Origin: Desulfurococcales archaeon
GTDB taxonomy: Archaea; Thermoproteota; Thermoprotei_A; Sulfolobales; Acidilobaceae
Length of the DNA: 13,989 nucleotides
Assembly (NCBI GenBank): GCA_015521095.1
Contig: WAOU01000061.1
Coordinates: 1-13,989 of the forward strand
Reading direction: 5' to 3'
Below the pieces are notes generated by a model. The model searched no databases. It had not been told where the DNA came from and saw only the letters and a program-made list of their open reading frames with translations. Position numbers and translations under genes: made by a program. This document shows, piece by piece, positions 1 to 7,950 of this stretch (position 1 is its first letter; every line of letters begins with the position of its first letter).

Positions 1-799
1 CTCTTAGTTTTGCTTGTTTTTAACCCCCAATTTGACAGATAAGCAAATACTATTTGTTAATATGCACTACAACTCTTAGTTTTGCTTGTTTTTAACACTA
101 TATAGGGGGGATTAAAGTATGAGTTGGCTCTTAGTTTTGCTTGTTTTTAACTCGTGGTAAACGGGCCCGAGTGCGTATAAGGCTCTTAGTTTTGCTTGTT
201 TTTAACGAATGAACAACTCCCCCTAAAGTGGTCTAACCTCTTAGTTTTGCTTGTTTTTAACTTGTGCAATTGTAAAAAGATCGAGCCGAGAGAATCTCTT
301 AGTTTTGCTTGTTTTTAACTCGGCGGGTGCTTGTCTGGTCAGGTGGTGTCGCTCTTAGTTTTGCTTGTTTTTAACATAAAATCAAACACCATAATACCAC
401 CCTACCCTATATCTCTTAGTTTTGCTTGTTTTTAACGGGGCTCGGGAGAAGCCTGATCCCAGGGAGCTTCTCTCTTAGTTTTGCTTGTTTTTAACCCAGA
501 GTATGAGACATTATGTTGTAAGCTATAGTGGACATGAGAGGCTCTTAGTTTTGCTTGTTTTTAACCTATGTAATTGTAAGGGGCCAAAGAATTGCAACTC
601 TTAGTTTTGCTTGTTTTTAACCTAAACAATGTCCCTATAGACCTTACAAGTGCTCTTAGTTTTGCTTGTTTTTAACGCACTATCTTTCTAAGGATCTCTA
701 CTCCCCACATGACTCTTAGTTTTGCTTGTTTTTAACTAGACGTAATATTTACAATACTGATAGTATTTGCGCCGACTCTTAGTTTTGCTTGTTTTTAAC
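1..799 (-). CRISPR. CRISPR array, 14 identical 24-nt repeats, 13 spacers, truncated at left edge
   Basis: The repeat begins CTCTTAG and ends TGTTTTTAAC on the + strand. It occurs at 1-24, 73-96, 128-151, 183-206, 238-261, 296-319, 352-375, 413-436, 472-495, 542-565, 598-621, 653-676, 713-736 and 776-799, with no mismatch in any copy. The spacers are 48, 31, 31, 31, 34, 32, 37, 35, 46, 32, 31, 36 and 39 nt and are unrelated to each other. The first base of the window is the first base of a repeat, so the array probably continues to the left. The repeat has no internal palindrome, as is usual for crenarchaeal type I-A/III systems. I infer transcription on the minus strand because the minus-strand repeat ends in the purine-rich ACTAAGAG, comparable to crenarchaeal crRNA 5' tags, and because the AT-rich unique sequence lies on the right. 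No cas genes are present, so the subtype cannot be assigned. Confidence 0.98.
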
Positions 800-880
800 T
801 TGTTTTTTGTTTTCATTCTGGTTGTATTCTATTATATTGTTATTGTTTTTAAAGGTTGTGTTTCAAGTGGAAACGGTACG
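800..880 (-). promoter_or_regulatory. Probable CRISPR leader with pre-crRNA promoter
   Basis: This AT-rich, non-coding stretch directly abuts the last intact repeat. Read on the minus strand it holds two TATA-like boxes, around 846-853 (TTTAAAAAC) and 828-837 (CAATATAATA), either of which could start a transcript entering repeat 776-799. A 10-nt piece (TTAAAAACAA on the minus strand, about 842-851) copies the start of the repeat. An inverted repeat GTTTC-N5-GAAAC lies at 860-874. Leader identity is inferred from position and composition; the opposite array orientation cannot be excluded. Confidence 0.5.
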
Positions 881-966
881 AACCTAGAGAAAAACATAAA
901 AACCCACCCATGAAAAACTCGCACCAAAAACATAAATAGAAGCGGTTAATGGTGAAGGTTGTATTA

Positions 967-988
967 CTTGGGTAATTCTTGGGTATTT
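967..988. repeat. Tandem 11-bp direct repeat, two copies
   Basis: CTTGGGTAATT (967-977) is followed immediately by CTTGGGTATTT (978-988), matching at 10 of 11 positions. It lies between the putative CRISPR leader and the start of the small membrane-protein gene. One-turn spacing would fit a side-by-side protein binding site, but no function is known. Confidence 0.5.
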
Positions 989-1043
989 CTTTGGTTTACT
1001 GTGTAATGGTTTTCTCAGGTATAATATTGTATTGGGGGATAGT

Positions 1044-1298
1044 ATGGGTTTGGAGAACTTACATAATGCGGTGTCCACTCTGTTACAGGCTCTCAGTATC
1101 AATGTTGATACCTCTGGTATTGGGTATTATCTGGCGCTGATAGGGTTACTGATATTCTTGGCGTTTGCTGTGGGTGCTACTGCTTGGGTAGCGTCTAGGC
1201 TGGTGAGGAGGATTGCTGATATGACGCCTGGGGAATTCCTGAGGATGCTGTTTATCGTCGCGGGTATACTAGTGTTCCTGGGGGCGGTTATACCATAA
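1044..1298 (+). CDS. Small two-helix membrane protein of unknown function
   Basis: An 84-aa protein that I do not recognise. It has a short polar N-terminus (1-26), a first hydrophobic helix (about 27-50, small and aromatic residues with Gly44 and Ala45), a basic loop (SRLVRR, 51-56) and a second helix (about 66-83) that runs to the C-terminus. The positive loop suggests a hairpin with both ends outside. I chose ATG 1044 because GGGGGAT (1034-1040) sits just before it; an in-frame TTG at 1032 would add four residues but overlaps that site. The gene converges on the ATPase operon with a 31-bp gap. Its size and hairpin shape recall the ATPase proteolipid, but the second helix has no carboxylate, so I do not assign it. 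Function unknown; coding status is likely because the hydrophobic pattern is coherent and a ribosome binding site is present. Confidence 0.65.
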   Translation: MGLENLHNAVSTLLQALSINVDTSGIGYYLALIGLLIFLAFAVGATAWVASRLVRRIADMTPGEFLRMLFIVAGILVFLGAVIP

Positions 1299-1329
1299 AG
1301 GAGAATAGTGTAGGGGATGAATGGGGCCT

Positions 1330-1983
1330 CTAGCCGAGGCTTGAGGATGCCCTCTCTGGGCTCTGAAGTTTTTTCTTTAACATCTTGAGTCTTACGAAGT
1401 CTTCTCTCATTCGCTCGTCGAGGACTGTCTTGATGAACTTGATTGCTTGCTGGTAGCTGGGTAGTATGACGTAGTCCATTGCGTTTATGAGTCGTTGTGT
1501 TTCTCGGAGCTCGTCTATTAGTCTTCTCATGGCTTCCTCGTATTCCGCCATTTTCAGTAGGTCTGGTAGGAGGTCTCTGAGTAGTAGTGCGCTTTTGGTT
1601 AGGTGTGGGCTTGCGTCTGTGGGGTATGGTGGTGTGGGTATTGTTTTGGGGTCTATTTTGAATGTTGGGGTTTTTACTGCGAACAGGACTCTTGTTCCTA
1701 CTTCGAGTTTGAGTGTCTCCGGGGCGCTCTCTGCGTAGCTTTGTGTGCGTGTGAATCCTTCCTCGGCTACTCCCTTATAGTATTCTTTGAATATCTCGTT
1801 CATTTTCTCTAGGACCTTCTCTTGGTATGCCGCGTATTCTTCGGCGCTACTCTTAATGTAGTGGAGGAGTACTTCTCGTTTCTCTTCGAGTACTCCACGT
1901 ATCTTTTTTAGCATTTTTACTTCTCTTCTTAGCCGTATGAGGTTTATCTTTGTGGGTAGTACTTTTCTTGGATCCACAGCCAT
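1330..1983 (-). CDS. atpD: A-type ATP synthase subunit D (central stalk)
   Basis: This 217-aa protein is the coiled-coil rotor shaft (subunit D) of the archaeal A1A0 ATP synthase. It sits inside the A3B3 head and couples rotation to catalysis. The N-terminus shows the family pattern: a Pro-Thr-Lys start (10-12), then LxxLRREVKMLKKIRGVLEEKR with a long basic helix, and a second long helix toward the C-terminus (about 145-208) to pair with it. The middle (about 90-130) carries the short non-helical segment expected in D. Length is typical for the family. The ATG is preceded by GGTGA (1990-1994) with a 6-nt gap. The gene is the last of the F-E-A-B-D operon, 75 nt after the B stop. The product is soluble and binds F below the head. 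Confidence 0.95.
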   Translation of the reverse strand: MAVDPRKVLPTKINLIRLRREVKMLKKIRGVLEEKREVLLHYIKSSAEEYAAYQEKVLEKMNEIFKEYYKGVAEEGFTRTQSYAESAPETLKLEVGTRVLFAVKTPTFKIDPKTIPTPPYPTDASPHLTKSALLLRDLLPDLLKMAEYEEAMRRLIDELRETQRLINAMDYVILPSYQQAIKFIKTVLDERMREDFVRLKMLKKKLQSPERASSSLG

Positions 1984-2058
1984 TCTCTTTCACCATCCTG
2001 CTTCATTTGTATTCTCCATGAGTTGGATCGTATGGGAATAGATGGTGACGAGTAGGGG

Positions 2059-3453
2059 TTAGGCGCTCTTGTATTTTGGATGGTACTTGCGTATGTGTTC
2101 TTCTTTGATGTTTGTGAGCTCTTCTTCTGGTAGTATGCTTAGGATTTCCCATGCTAGGTCTAGTGTTTGTTCTATTGTTCTGTTCTCTCTCTCGCCTTGT
2201 TTTAGGAAGCGTTTCTCGAATGCGTCTGCGAACTCTAGGTATTTTCTGTCTACTGGGCTGAGGCTTTCTTCTCCTACTACTGCGGCTAGGCTTCTTAGCT
2301 CTACTCCTCTGCTATAGGCGCTGTAGAGCTGGTTGCTTACTCCTGCGTGGTCTTCTCTTGTCTTGCCGGGGCCTATTCCTTCTTTCATGAGTCGTGATAG
2401 GCTCATGAGGACGTTGATCGGCGGGTAGATTCCACGGTTGTATAGTTCTCTGCTGAGTACTATCTGTCCCTCGGTTATGTATCCTGTGAGGTCGGGTATT
2501 GGGTGCGTGATGTCGTCGTTTGGCATGGTTAGTATAGGCATCTGGGTTATGCTTCCCTTCTTGCCCTTTACTCTTCCTGCTCTCTCGTAGATGCTTGCTA
2601 GATCGCTGTATAGGTATCCTGGGTATCCTTGTCTTCCCGGTACTTCTTCTCTTGCAGCGCTTATCTCTCTGAGGGCCTCTGCGTAGTTCGTCATGTCTGT
2701 TAGGATGACTAGTACGTGCATGTCTCTCTCGAATGCTAGGTACTCGGCTAGGGTTAGGGCTGCTCTTGGAGTCACGAGTCTTATCATTGCAGGCTCGTCT
2801 GCTAGGTTTACGAACATTGCTACTCTGTTTAGTGCGCCTGTTTCCTCGAAGAACTTCTTGAAGAATAGGAAGTCGTCGTACTTGATTCCTATCGCGGCGA
2901 ATACTACTGCGAATTCTTCTCCTTCTCCTCTAACTGTTGCTTGTCTCGCTATCTGGGCTGCTAGTATGTTGTGTGGGAGACCGCTACCGCTGAATATTGG
3001 TAGCTTTTGTCCTCTTACGAGGGTGTTCATTCCGTCTATTGCGCTGACTCCTGTCTGGATGAAGTCCTCTGGATACTCTCTCTCCGCCGGATTCAGGGGC
3101 GCTCCGTTCACGTCTCTTTCTTCTTCCGCTATTATCGGGGGCCCACCGTCTATGGGTTCTCCTAGGCCGTTGAAAATTCTTCCTAGCATGTCTTCGCTTA
3201 CGGGTATCTCGAGGGGTTTTCCTAGGAACTTGACTGTTGTGCCTGTCGTGGTTATGCCTGTTGTCCCTTCGAAGACCTGGACTACGGCTACTCCCCGGGA
3301 GACGTCTAGTACTCTTCCCCTTCTCTTTTCTCCGCTTGGTAGTTCTACTTCTACGATCTCGTCGTATGCTACGTTTGAGACTCCCTCGACGATTAGCAGG
3401 GGGCCCTTGATCTCTCGTATCTTACTATATTCTCGGACACCGTATACGCTCAT
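2059..3453 (-). CDS. atpB: A-type ATP synthase subunit B (regulatory nucleotide-binding subunit)
   Basis: This 464-aa protein alternates with subunit A in the A3B3 hexamer and forms half of each catalytic interface. It has the N-terminal beta-barrel (about 8-75), the RecA-like core and a C-terminal helical bundle. As in other B subunits, the P-loop is degenerate: SGSGLPHN (155-162) replaces GxxGxGKT, so it is not expected to hydrolyse ATP itself. The Arg in SLSRLMKEG (Arg354) is the likely arginine finger reaching into the A site. Other family blocks seen are the GEPIDGGPP region (98-106) and GRQGYPGY (273-280). Length is typical. The ATG follows GGTGA (3460-3464) with a 6-nt gap. It lies 58 nt downstream of the A gene and 75 nt upstream of D in the same operon. 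Confidence 0.98.
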   Translation of the reverse strand: MSVYGVREYSKIREIKGPLLIVEGVSNVAYDEIVEVELPSGEKRRGRVLDVSRGVAVVQVFEGTTGITTTGTTVKFLGKPLEIPVSEDMLGRIFNGLGEPIDGGPPIIAEEERDVNGAPLNPAEREYPEDFIQTGVSAIDGMNTLVRGQKLPIFSGSGLPHNILAAQIARQATVRGEGEEFAVVFAAIGIKYDDFLFFKKFFEETGALNRVAMFVNLADEPAMIRLVTPRAALTLAEYLAFERDMHVLVILTDMTNYAEALREISAAREEVPGRQGYPGYLYSDLASIYERAGRVKGKKGSITQMPILTMPNDDITHPIPDLTGYITEGQIVLSRELYNRGIYPPINVLMSLSRLMKEGIGPGKTREDHAGVSNQLYSAYSRGVELRSLAAVVGEESLSPVDRKYLEFADAFEKRFLKQGERENRTIEQTLDLAWEILSILPEEELTNIKEEHIRKYHPKYKSA

Positions 3454-3511
3454 TCCTTATCACCTTAAGCCTCCATCTCCTAAACCATAATCATATAGTT
3501 TCGGGGAAAAA

Positions 3512-5326
3512 CTAGCCGGATCTAGCCTCTAGGGCTTCAAGAGTTTTTAGTGCCTGCTGTCTTAGCTCTTCGATCTTTTCCAGCTGGTCGTTGGGTATGT
3601 TGAACTTGGCCTTTATCATCTCAACGTATAGTCTGCCGAGTGCTTCTCTGATCTGGGATACGGTTATTCCATGGCTGACTAGCTCGTTTGCCTTGTGGTA
3701 GAAGTCTATGAACATCTTTAGTAGTTTGAACTGTTTCTCAGGTGTGCTGAATGCGTCTATTGGGTCGAAGGCGTTCTGTTTAAGGAATCCGTCCTTGATC
3801 ATTCTAGCGGCTTCCAGGATAAGCTTGTCTTTTTCGTCTAGGCTTTCTGTACCTACTAGTCTTACTATGTCCTGGAGCTCTTCTTCTCTTAGGAGTATTT
3901 CCATTGCCTGGTCTCTGTATTCTTTCCATCTTGGGTCAACGTTCTTGTGCCACCACTCCGCTACTGTTTCTGCGTATGCGCTGTAGCTCATTAGCCAGTT
4001 TATCGCTGGATAGTGTCTGCTGTAGGCTAGCTTGGTGTCGAGTGCCCAGAATACTCGTATGAATCTCTTTGTGTGACTTGTAACAGGCTCTGTGAAGTCT
4101 CCTCCAGGCGGGCTAACTGCTCCTACTACCGTTACGCTACCAATTCTCTCTGGTGAGCCTAGTGTTACTACTCTTCCGGCTCTCTCGTAGAATTCTGCTA
4201 GTCTTGATGCTAGGTAGCTCGGGTATCCTTCTTCTGCGGGCATTTCCTCGAGTCTGCCCGCAATCTCTCTGAGGGCCTCTGCCCATCTACTCGTGGAGTC
4301 TGCTACTAGTAGTACGTCGTATCCCATGTCTCTATAGTACTCTGCGAGGGTTATACCTACGTAGATGCTTGCCTCTCTAGCTGCTACGGGCATGTTGCTG
4401 GTGTTTGCGATGAGGATTGTTCTCTCCATTAGTGGTTTTCCTGTCCATGGGTCCTTGTACTTGGGGAAGCGTTCGAGTACTTCGGTCATCTCGTTGCCTC
4501 TTTCTCCGCATCCTATGTAGACGACGACTTTCGCGTCGCTCCACTGTGCTAGGCTGTGGAGTGTCACTGTTTTCCCTGTACCGAAGCCTCCTGGTATTGC
4601 CCCGGTTCCTCCCTTGGCCATTGGGAAGAGGGTGTCAATTATTCTTGTTCCTGTTATGAGGGGCGTGTTAGGCTCAAGCTTTAGCTTGCTGGGCCTGGGT
4701 ACTCTTACCGGCCATCTCTGCCTCATGGTTAGTTCTACTTTCTTTCCGTCTGGTGTCTCGACCTCGGCTACGACCTCGGTTACAGTATAGTCTCCTTCTG
4801 GGGCGAGCCATTTCAATGTGCCTTTTATTCCTGGTGGCACCATGATCTTGTGTGTTATGAGGCTTGTCTCCTCGACTATTCCTAGGACGTCTCCTGGCTC
4901 GACCTTGTCTCCTACCTTCACCTGGGCTCCATTATACCCGGGCTGGAAGTGCCATTTTTTATCGAGGGGTATAGGCGGTACATTTACTCCTCTCTCGATG
5001 AAGATTTTTCTATTGGGGTTTTCTCTGGCTATTATGTCAGCGATGACTGGTAGGGGTCTCTGTACTCCATCATAGATGTTTCCTATTATACCGGGGCCTA
5101 GCTCTACGCTTAGTGGGGCCCCCGTGCCTTCCACTATCTCGCCTGGTCTTAGGCCCGTGGTCGACTCGTAAACCTGTATGAAAGCCCTGTCCCCGACTAT
5201 TCTAGTGATTTCACCGATAAGCTTGTCTTCTCCTACTCTGACCATCTCGTACATCTGGGCGCCGCTCATCCCCTCAGCTACTACGAGGGGGCCGGCGATC
5301 CTCACAATCCTTCCCTTTACAGGCAT
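3512..5326 (-). CDS. atpA: A-type ATP synthase catalytic subunit A
   Basis: This is the catalytic subunit of the archaeal A1 head, which makes or hydrolyses ATP. With the chosen start it has 604 residues. Visible are an N-terminal beta-barrel opening with [17 protein letters not shown] (4-20), the extra non-homologous domain characteristic of A/V-type A subunits (about 115-190), Walker A GGFGTGKT (246-253), the catalytic GER motif with Glu275, and Walker B ending [11 protein letters not shown] with Asp343. No key residue is missing. An in-frame ATG at 5344 would add six residues (to 610), but ATG 5326 is preferred: GGTGGGTG (5335-5342) lies 8 nt before it, and A subunits normally begin just before the KGRIVRI block. 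No intein is present, although A-subunit P-loops are a known intein site. It sits 34 nt after subunit E and 58 nt before B. Confidence 0.97.
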   Translation of the reverse strand: MPVKGRIVRIAGPLVVAEGMSGAQMYEMVRVGEDKLIGEITRIVGDRAFIQVYESTTGLRPGEIVEGTGAPLSVELGPGIIGNIYDGVQRPLPVIADIIARENPNRKIFIERGVNVPPIPLDKKWHFQPGYNGAQVKVGDKVEPGDVLGIVEETSLITHKIMVPPGIKGTLKWLAPEGDYTVTEVVAEVETPDGKKVELTMRQRWPVRVPRPSKLKLEPNTPLITGTRIIDTLFPMAKGGTGAIPGGFGTGKTVTLHSLAQWSDAKVVVYIGCGERGNEMTEVLERFPKYKDPWTGKPLMERTILIANTSNMPVAAREASIYVGITLAEYYRDMGYDVLLVADSTSRWAEALREIAGRLEEMPAEEGYPSYLASRLAEFYERAGRVVTLGSPERIGSVTVVGAVSPPGGDFTEPVTSHTKRFIRVFWALDTKLAYSRHYPAINWLMSYSAYAETVAEWWHKNVDPRWKEYRDQAMEILLREEELQDIVRLVGTESLDEKDKLILEAARMIKDGFLKQNAFDPIDAFSTPEKQFKLLKMFIDFYHKANELVSHGITVSQIREALGRLYVEMIKAKFNIPNDQLEKIEELRQQALKTLEALEARSG

Positions 5327-5334
5327 ATCTACTA

Positions 5335-5342
5335 CACCCACC
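5335..5342 (-). promoter_or_regulatory. Ribosome binding site deciding the subunit A start
   Basis: On the minus strand this reads GGTGGGTG, 8 nt before ATG 5326. The first in-frame ATG (5344-5342) overlaps it and has only a weak AGGAT further upstream. This favours initiation at 5326. Confidence 0.6.
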
Positions 5343-5360
5343 ATCCAAAGTCTGATAATC

Positions 5361-5969
5361 CTACTCTACAAAAAGCTTCCGAGACGCGACACTCATTAAC
5401 TTATATTCGTTCATCTTGACGAGTAGGTCAAGGCTATAGTCAAGCCTGAGGCTACCGTCGGGTGCCTCTGCAATAACGCCTCCAAGTATGTCCACAGGCT
5501 CGGGGGATACCTCGAGGCCTCGGAGACCAAGCTTGGCTATTATGGCCTGTACAGCGTCCTTGTCTCTCTTATTGGTTTTGAGGATGAGCCTGTCGTAATT
5601 CTCCTGTGTGAGTTTGAGGAGTACGCTTTCGAGATACTTCTTGTACCATTCTTCTTCTGCTAGCTCGTCGATCTTCTTCAGCGCCTCCTTTATTACCTCA
5701 TCGACGTATTTCGATTTCTCGCTTGATACAATAGTCTTCAAATCTAGCTCCAGGCTTGATACGATGCTCTTTAATTGTTCTTCTGCTCTCGAGAACTCTT
5801 CTCTGAGCCTTTTCTCTCCTTCTGAGAGCGCTTTCTTGTATGCGTCCTCTATTATCTTATAGGCGTGTTGCTTGGCCTCCTCCAATACTTTCTCAGTTTT
5901 CTGCGATTCTCTATTTGCTAGTTCTTCAGCGACTTTTCTCGGATCTCCTAATAGGTCGCCTTTAGCCAT
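5361..5969 (-). CDS. atpE: A-type ATP synthase subunit E (peripheral stalk)
   Basis: This 202-aa protein is the E subunit, part of the peripheral stalk that holds the A3B3 head against rotation. The N-terminal half (about 10-105) is a long, highly charged helix rich in Glu, Lys and Ala, which in the family pairs with subunit H/G as a right-handed coiled coil. The C-terminal half is the globular head-binding domain, with the family-typical [21 protein letters not shown] segment near 160-182. Length is typical. The ATG is preceded by GGTGAT (5975-5980), which overlaps the stop codon of subunit F, suggesting translational coupling. Its usual partner H/G is not encoded in this window. The next gene, subunit A, begins 34 nt downstream. 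Confidence 0.94.
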   Translation of the reverse strand: MAKGDLLGDPRKVAEELANRESQKTEKVLEEAKQHAYKIIEDAYKKALSEGEKRLREEFSRAEEQLKSIVSSLELDLKTIVSSEKSKYVDEVIKEALKKIDELAEEEWYKKYLESVLLKLTQENYDRLILKTNKRDKDAVQAIIAKLGLRGLEVSPEPVDILGGVIAEAPDGSLRLDYSLDLLVKMNEYKLMSVASRKLFVE

Positions 5970-5975
5970 ACCTTA

Positions 5976-6272
5976 TCACCCTAACCCAAGAGCCCTAGCA
6001 AGTAGTTTTTCAACGTTTATCTTCTCAGCAGGGCTCCAAACAGTTGGAAGGATAAGTATAGGTATGTTCAGCTCCTCGGCAGCCTTGATGACCCTCTCCT
6101 GGTCGTCCACAACGTGTTTCAAGACGACTACAAGGCTTGCCTCGTCCTTGACTGAGCGTAGTACTCTGAGTACTTCGCTGGTGTTATCTGCTTCTACTAC
6201 GCTCATCCCCGCGCTCCTGAACAGGGGAAGATTAAGCTTGTCCCCCACTACTACTATTTTTCCGGCTGGCAA
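5976..6272 (-). CDS. atpF: A-type ATP synthase subunit F (central stalk)
   Basis: Subunit F binds D on the central stalk and is a small Rossmann-like protein. With the chosen start it has 98 residues, the usual archaeal F length. The family pattern is clear: PAGKIVVVGDKLNLPLFRSAGM near the N-terminus, then LVVVLKHVVDDQERVIKAAEELNIPILILPTVWSP. The open frame extends to a TTG at 6326, giving 116 residues, but I prefer the TTG at 6272. A strong GGAGGA (6282-6287) lies 9 nt before it, and the extension contains TATA-like boxes (6299-6319) rather than family sequence. It is the first gene of the F-E-A-B-D operon. Its stop codon (TGA, 5976-5978) lies inside the ribosome binding site of subunit E. 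Confidence 0.88.
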   Translation of the reverse strand: MPAGKIVVVGDKLNLPLFRSAGMSVVEADNTSEVLRVLRSVKDEASLVVVLKHVVDDQERVIKAAEELNIPILILPTVWSPAEKINVEKLLARALGLG

Positions 6273-6281
6273 TAGTTGCAC

Positions 6282-6287
6282 TCCTCC
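6282..6287 (-). promoter_or_regulatory. Strong ribosome binding site for subunit F
   Basis: The minus strand reads GGAGGA, 9 nt before TTG 6272. It is the most canonical purine-rich site in the operon; the downstream genes mostly use GGTGA or a variant of it. No comparable site precedes the longer-frame TTG at 6326. Confidence 0.65.
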
Positions 6288-6298
6288 AGGAAATCGAA

Positions 6299-6319
6299 GA
6301 TAGTTTATAGGATAAAAAG
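6299..6319 (-). promoter_or_regulatory. Probable promoter of the ATPase operon
   Basis: Two overlapping TATA-like boxes are read on the minus strand: CTTTTTATCC (6310-6319) and CTATAAACTA (6299-6308, with 5' neighbours). The usual archaeal spacing of about 25 nt predicts a transcript start near 6280-6290, just before the GGAGGA site and TTG 6272. This would give a very short leader and supports the short form of subunit F. The assignment is by pattern and distance only. Confidence 0.5.
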
Positions 6320-6397
6320 TTGTCAATAAAACATCATTATTATCAAGCTATAGTTTCCCCAGATAGGAAAATAGATGCCTTGTTATTGTAGAAGATT

Positions 6398-7696
6398 TTA
6401 TAATGATATTATCCTCCATCCAAGTATTCTGCCCAGATCTCTAAGAGGAGCACTATGAGTACCTAAGGTGACTACGAGGTGGTTGCCCACACCTGCCTCA
6501 ATAATATCCTCGATGTCCCTGTCGAACTCGATGGTTAGCTGGGTCCTACAAAGTCTAGTATATCTCGGAACGGAATCCCGTATCTTACCGTCTAATACGA
6601 GCAATGCTCTCTTTCTAGGATCTAACTTTGAGACCACGACATTCCTCCCCATAGGTAGTCTTCCGGAGACGCTTACACCCAAGCCTGTTTCGAAATGTGT
6701 AGTGAGCTTGTATGAGGAAGCCATTGCCAGAGGGATAGTACAGTGGCTTATAACTAGTTCATTGCCAGTGATCATAGATGTGTTCCCGATAAATGATGGC
6801 TTACCTGTAATAAAGTAGTTCGCCATAACCGTCAAGAGAGCGGGAACGTCTCCCTCACATCCCAGGATTATACCTTCACTATTTAGTAATGCTACAGCCA
6901 GGCACGGAGTCACCTTAAGCCTCTCCGCTATAGCAAAACAGTTAATGGTAGCAGCGTCTAGATTATACTCATCTATGAGTTTCTTGATTGCAAGATATAG
7001 CCGGATCGCGCTCCGGATACTCTCAGAAACTCTCCTGTCAGAGGCCAATGCCTGGAATCTCTTAACAAGCATATCATCGGGTTCCACACCCTCATAATAG
7101 CTCACTAATCTATCAATAGAGATATCGACGATCTCTGTTCCAAGCAAGGATCTCAGCTCGGAGCCCGAGACGTTACTATACACTAGCCAAGGACTAATAC
7201 CGCCGATAACTCCTATTTTCGACCCCTTAAACGATAAGTATGCGAGTATAGACCGGAGCTTCGATGAGATTCTCTCCTTATAATTATTGATTTTAGCTAG
7301 CTCAACGAAACTATGGAGAAACCTATAATTCTTTTCTCGAAGATAACTAGCTGCCTCAACCAGAGCCGGTAGACTGTTATATCCGTCGAATGCTATTAGC
7401 AGGAGAGGCATGCTTAGCTTGGACACTGCATCCACTATAATATGCTCTGTTCCACCAGAACCCACTATTATAACGGCTAGGTCACATGGTTTTTCGTGAG
7501 CATGACTAACTATGTCCTGGGGATCACTATAGGATCCTAGACTATAAAACCTAAGAGTCTTCGGATAATTATCGAAAAGCCTCGTAATAGTACTATACGT
7601 TTTCTCGGAAAGAGTACTAGGATGAATCTTGGACACTGCCTGAAATATACATATGTTAAATGTCTTGGTTAGACCTAGATGAATATCTTGTGGCAA
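6398..7696 (-). CDS. L-fucose isomerase-like protein (COG2407-type), substrate unknown
   Basis: A 432-aa cytoplasmic protein related to the L-fucose/L-arabinose isomerase fold group, archaeal COG2407-like branch. N-terminal alpha/beta domains (about 12-130 and 160-240) precede the C-terminal catalytic-type domain. Family landmarks are pCLAVALLNSEGIILGCEGD (Glu281, likely metal ligand), GKPSFIGN (298-305), ISHCTIPL (316-323), HFETGLGVSVSGRLPMG (334-350), CRTQ (383-386) and GNH (404-406, His406 a candidate metal ligand). Position 305 is Asn where bacterial FucI is expected to have the metal-binding Asp, so activity may differ. The start is a TTG with GTGAT (7702-7706) 5 nt before it; a stop codon just upstream excludes a longer form. 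A TATA-like box lies at 7724-7734. Family membership is fairly sure; the reaction (sugar isomerisation or other) is not. Confidence 0.8.
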   Translation of the reverse strand: MPQDIHLGLTKTFNICIFQAVSKIHPSTLSEKTYSTITRLFDNYPKTLRFYSLGSYSDPQDIVSHAHEKPCDLAVIIVGSGGTEHIIVDAVSKLSMPLLLIAFDGYNSLPALVEAASYLREKNYRFLHSFVELAKINNYKERISSKLRSILAYLSFKGSKIGVIGGISPWLVYSNVSGSELRSLLGTEIVDISIDRLVSYYEGVEPDDMLVKRFQALASDRRVSESIRSAIRLYLAIKKLIDEYNLDAATINCFAIAERLKVTPCLAVALLNSEGIILGCEGDVPALLTVMANYFITGKPSFIGNTSMITGNELVISHCTIPLAMASSYKLTTHFETGLGVSVSGRLPMGRNVVVSKLDPRKRALLVLDGKIRDSVPRYTRLCRTQLTIEFDRDIEDIIEAGVGNHLVVTLGTHSAPLRDLGRILGWRIISL

Positions 7697-7723
7697 AATA
7701 CATCACGCCTTCAATACGATCCC

Positions 7724-7734
7724 TAATTATATAC
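7724..7734 (-). promoter_or_regulatory. Probable TATA box of the isomerase-like gene
   Basis: The minus strand reads GTATATAATTA. A start about 25 nt downstream would fall near 7705, giving a leader of about 10 nt that holds the GTGAT site before TTG 7696. Confidence 0.45.
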
Positions 7735-7867
7735 CTCATTAATAATATTATAATATGTCGGTAGAATATATAACTAACATATGTAATTATCTTCAGACGA
7801 AAACAAAATAAACTATCCTCGATAACAGACATATTATTACTTCTCAATCAACGATAAGATCTTAATC

Positions 7868-7950
7868 GGGGGCTATGAAGACTGTGGTGGACTATGAGGA
7901 TAATCCTAATTAACTTCTACCTATGATTACAAGGAGCCCACTGAGCCCCC
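7868..7950. other. GC-rich inverted repeat enclosing 69 nt, candidate structured RNA
   Basis: GGGGGCT (7868-7874) pairs perfectly with AGCCCCC (7944-7950) in an otherwise AT-rich 286-bp spacer (7697-7982). Further pairing is possible inside: GTGG (7884-7887) with CCAC (7938-7941), and TAATC (7901-7905) with GATTA (7925-7929). On the + strand, ATGAAGA (7875-7881) next to the stem and CTGA (7941-7944) at the far end resemble a degenerate C box and a D box. A TATA-like ATATTATTA (7831-7839) lies about 30 nt upstream on the + strand. The rest of the spacer, 7735-7860, shows only AT-rich sequence. The inverted repeat is certain; an RNA product is a guess, and no known class fits well. Confidence 0.35.

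Noticed and set aside
884..1102. 72-aa open frame on the minus strand
   Set aside because: It is antisense to the start of the small membrane-protein gene and shows no domain or ribosome binding signal.
1044..1298. Identity as the ATPase proteolipid (K/c subunit)
   Set aside because: It has two helices of the right size, but no Glu or Asp inside the second helix, no Gly-rich c-ring motif, and it lies on the opposite strand to the operon.
2693..3490. 265-aa open frame on the + strand
   Set aside because: It lies antisense to the conserved ATPase subunit B gene, has Ser/Pro/Thr-rich low-complexity content typical of an antisense shadow, and matches no family.
3512..5344. Intein in the ATPase catalytic subunit
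   Set aside because: The P-loop region is continuous (GGFGTGKT followed directly by TVTLHS in the normal way) and the protein has normal length.
7656..7847. 63-aa open frame on the minus strand with a hydrophobic stretch
   Set aside because: It overlaps the promoter and start of the isomerase-like gene in another frame, has no good ribosome binding site, and its composition reflects AT-rich spacer DNA.
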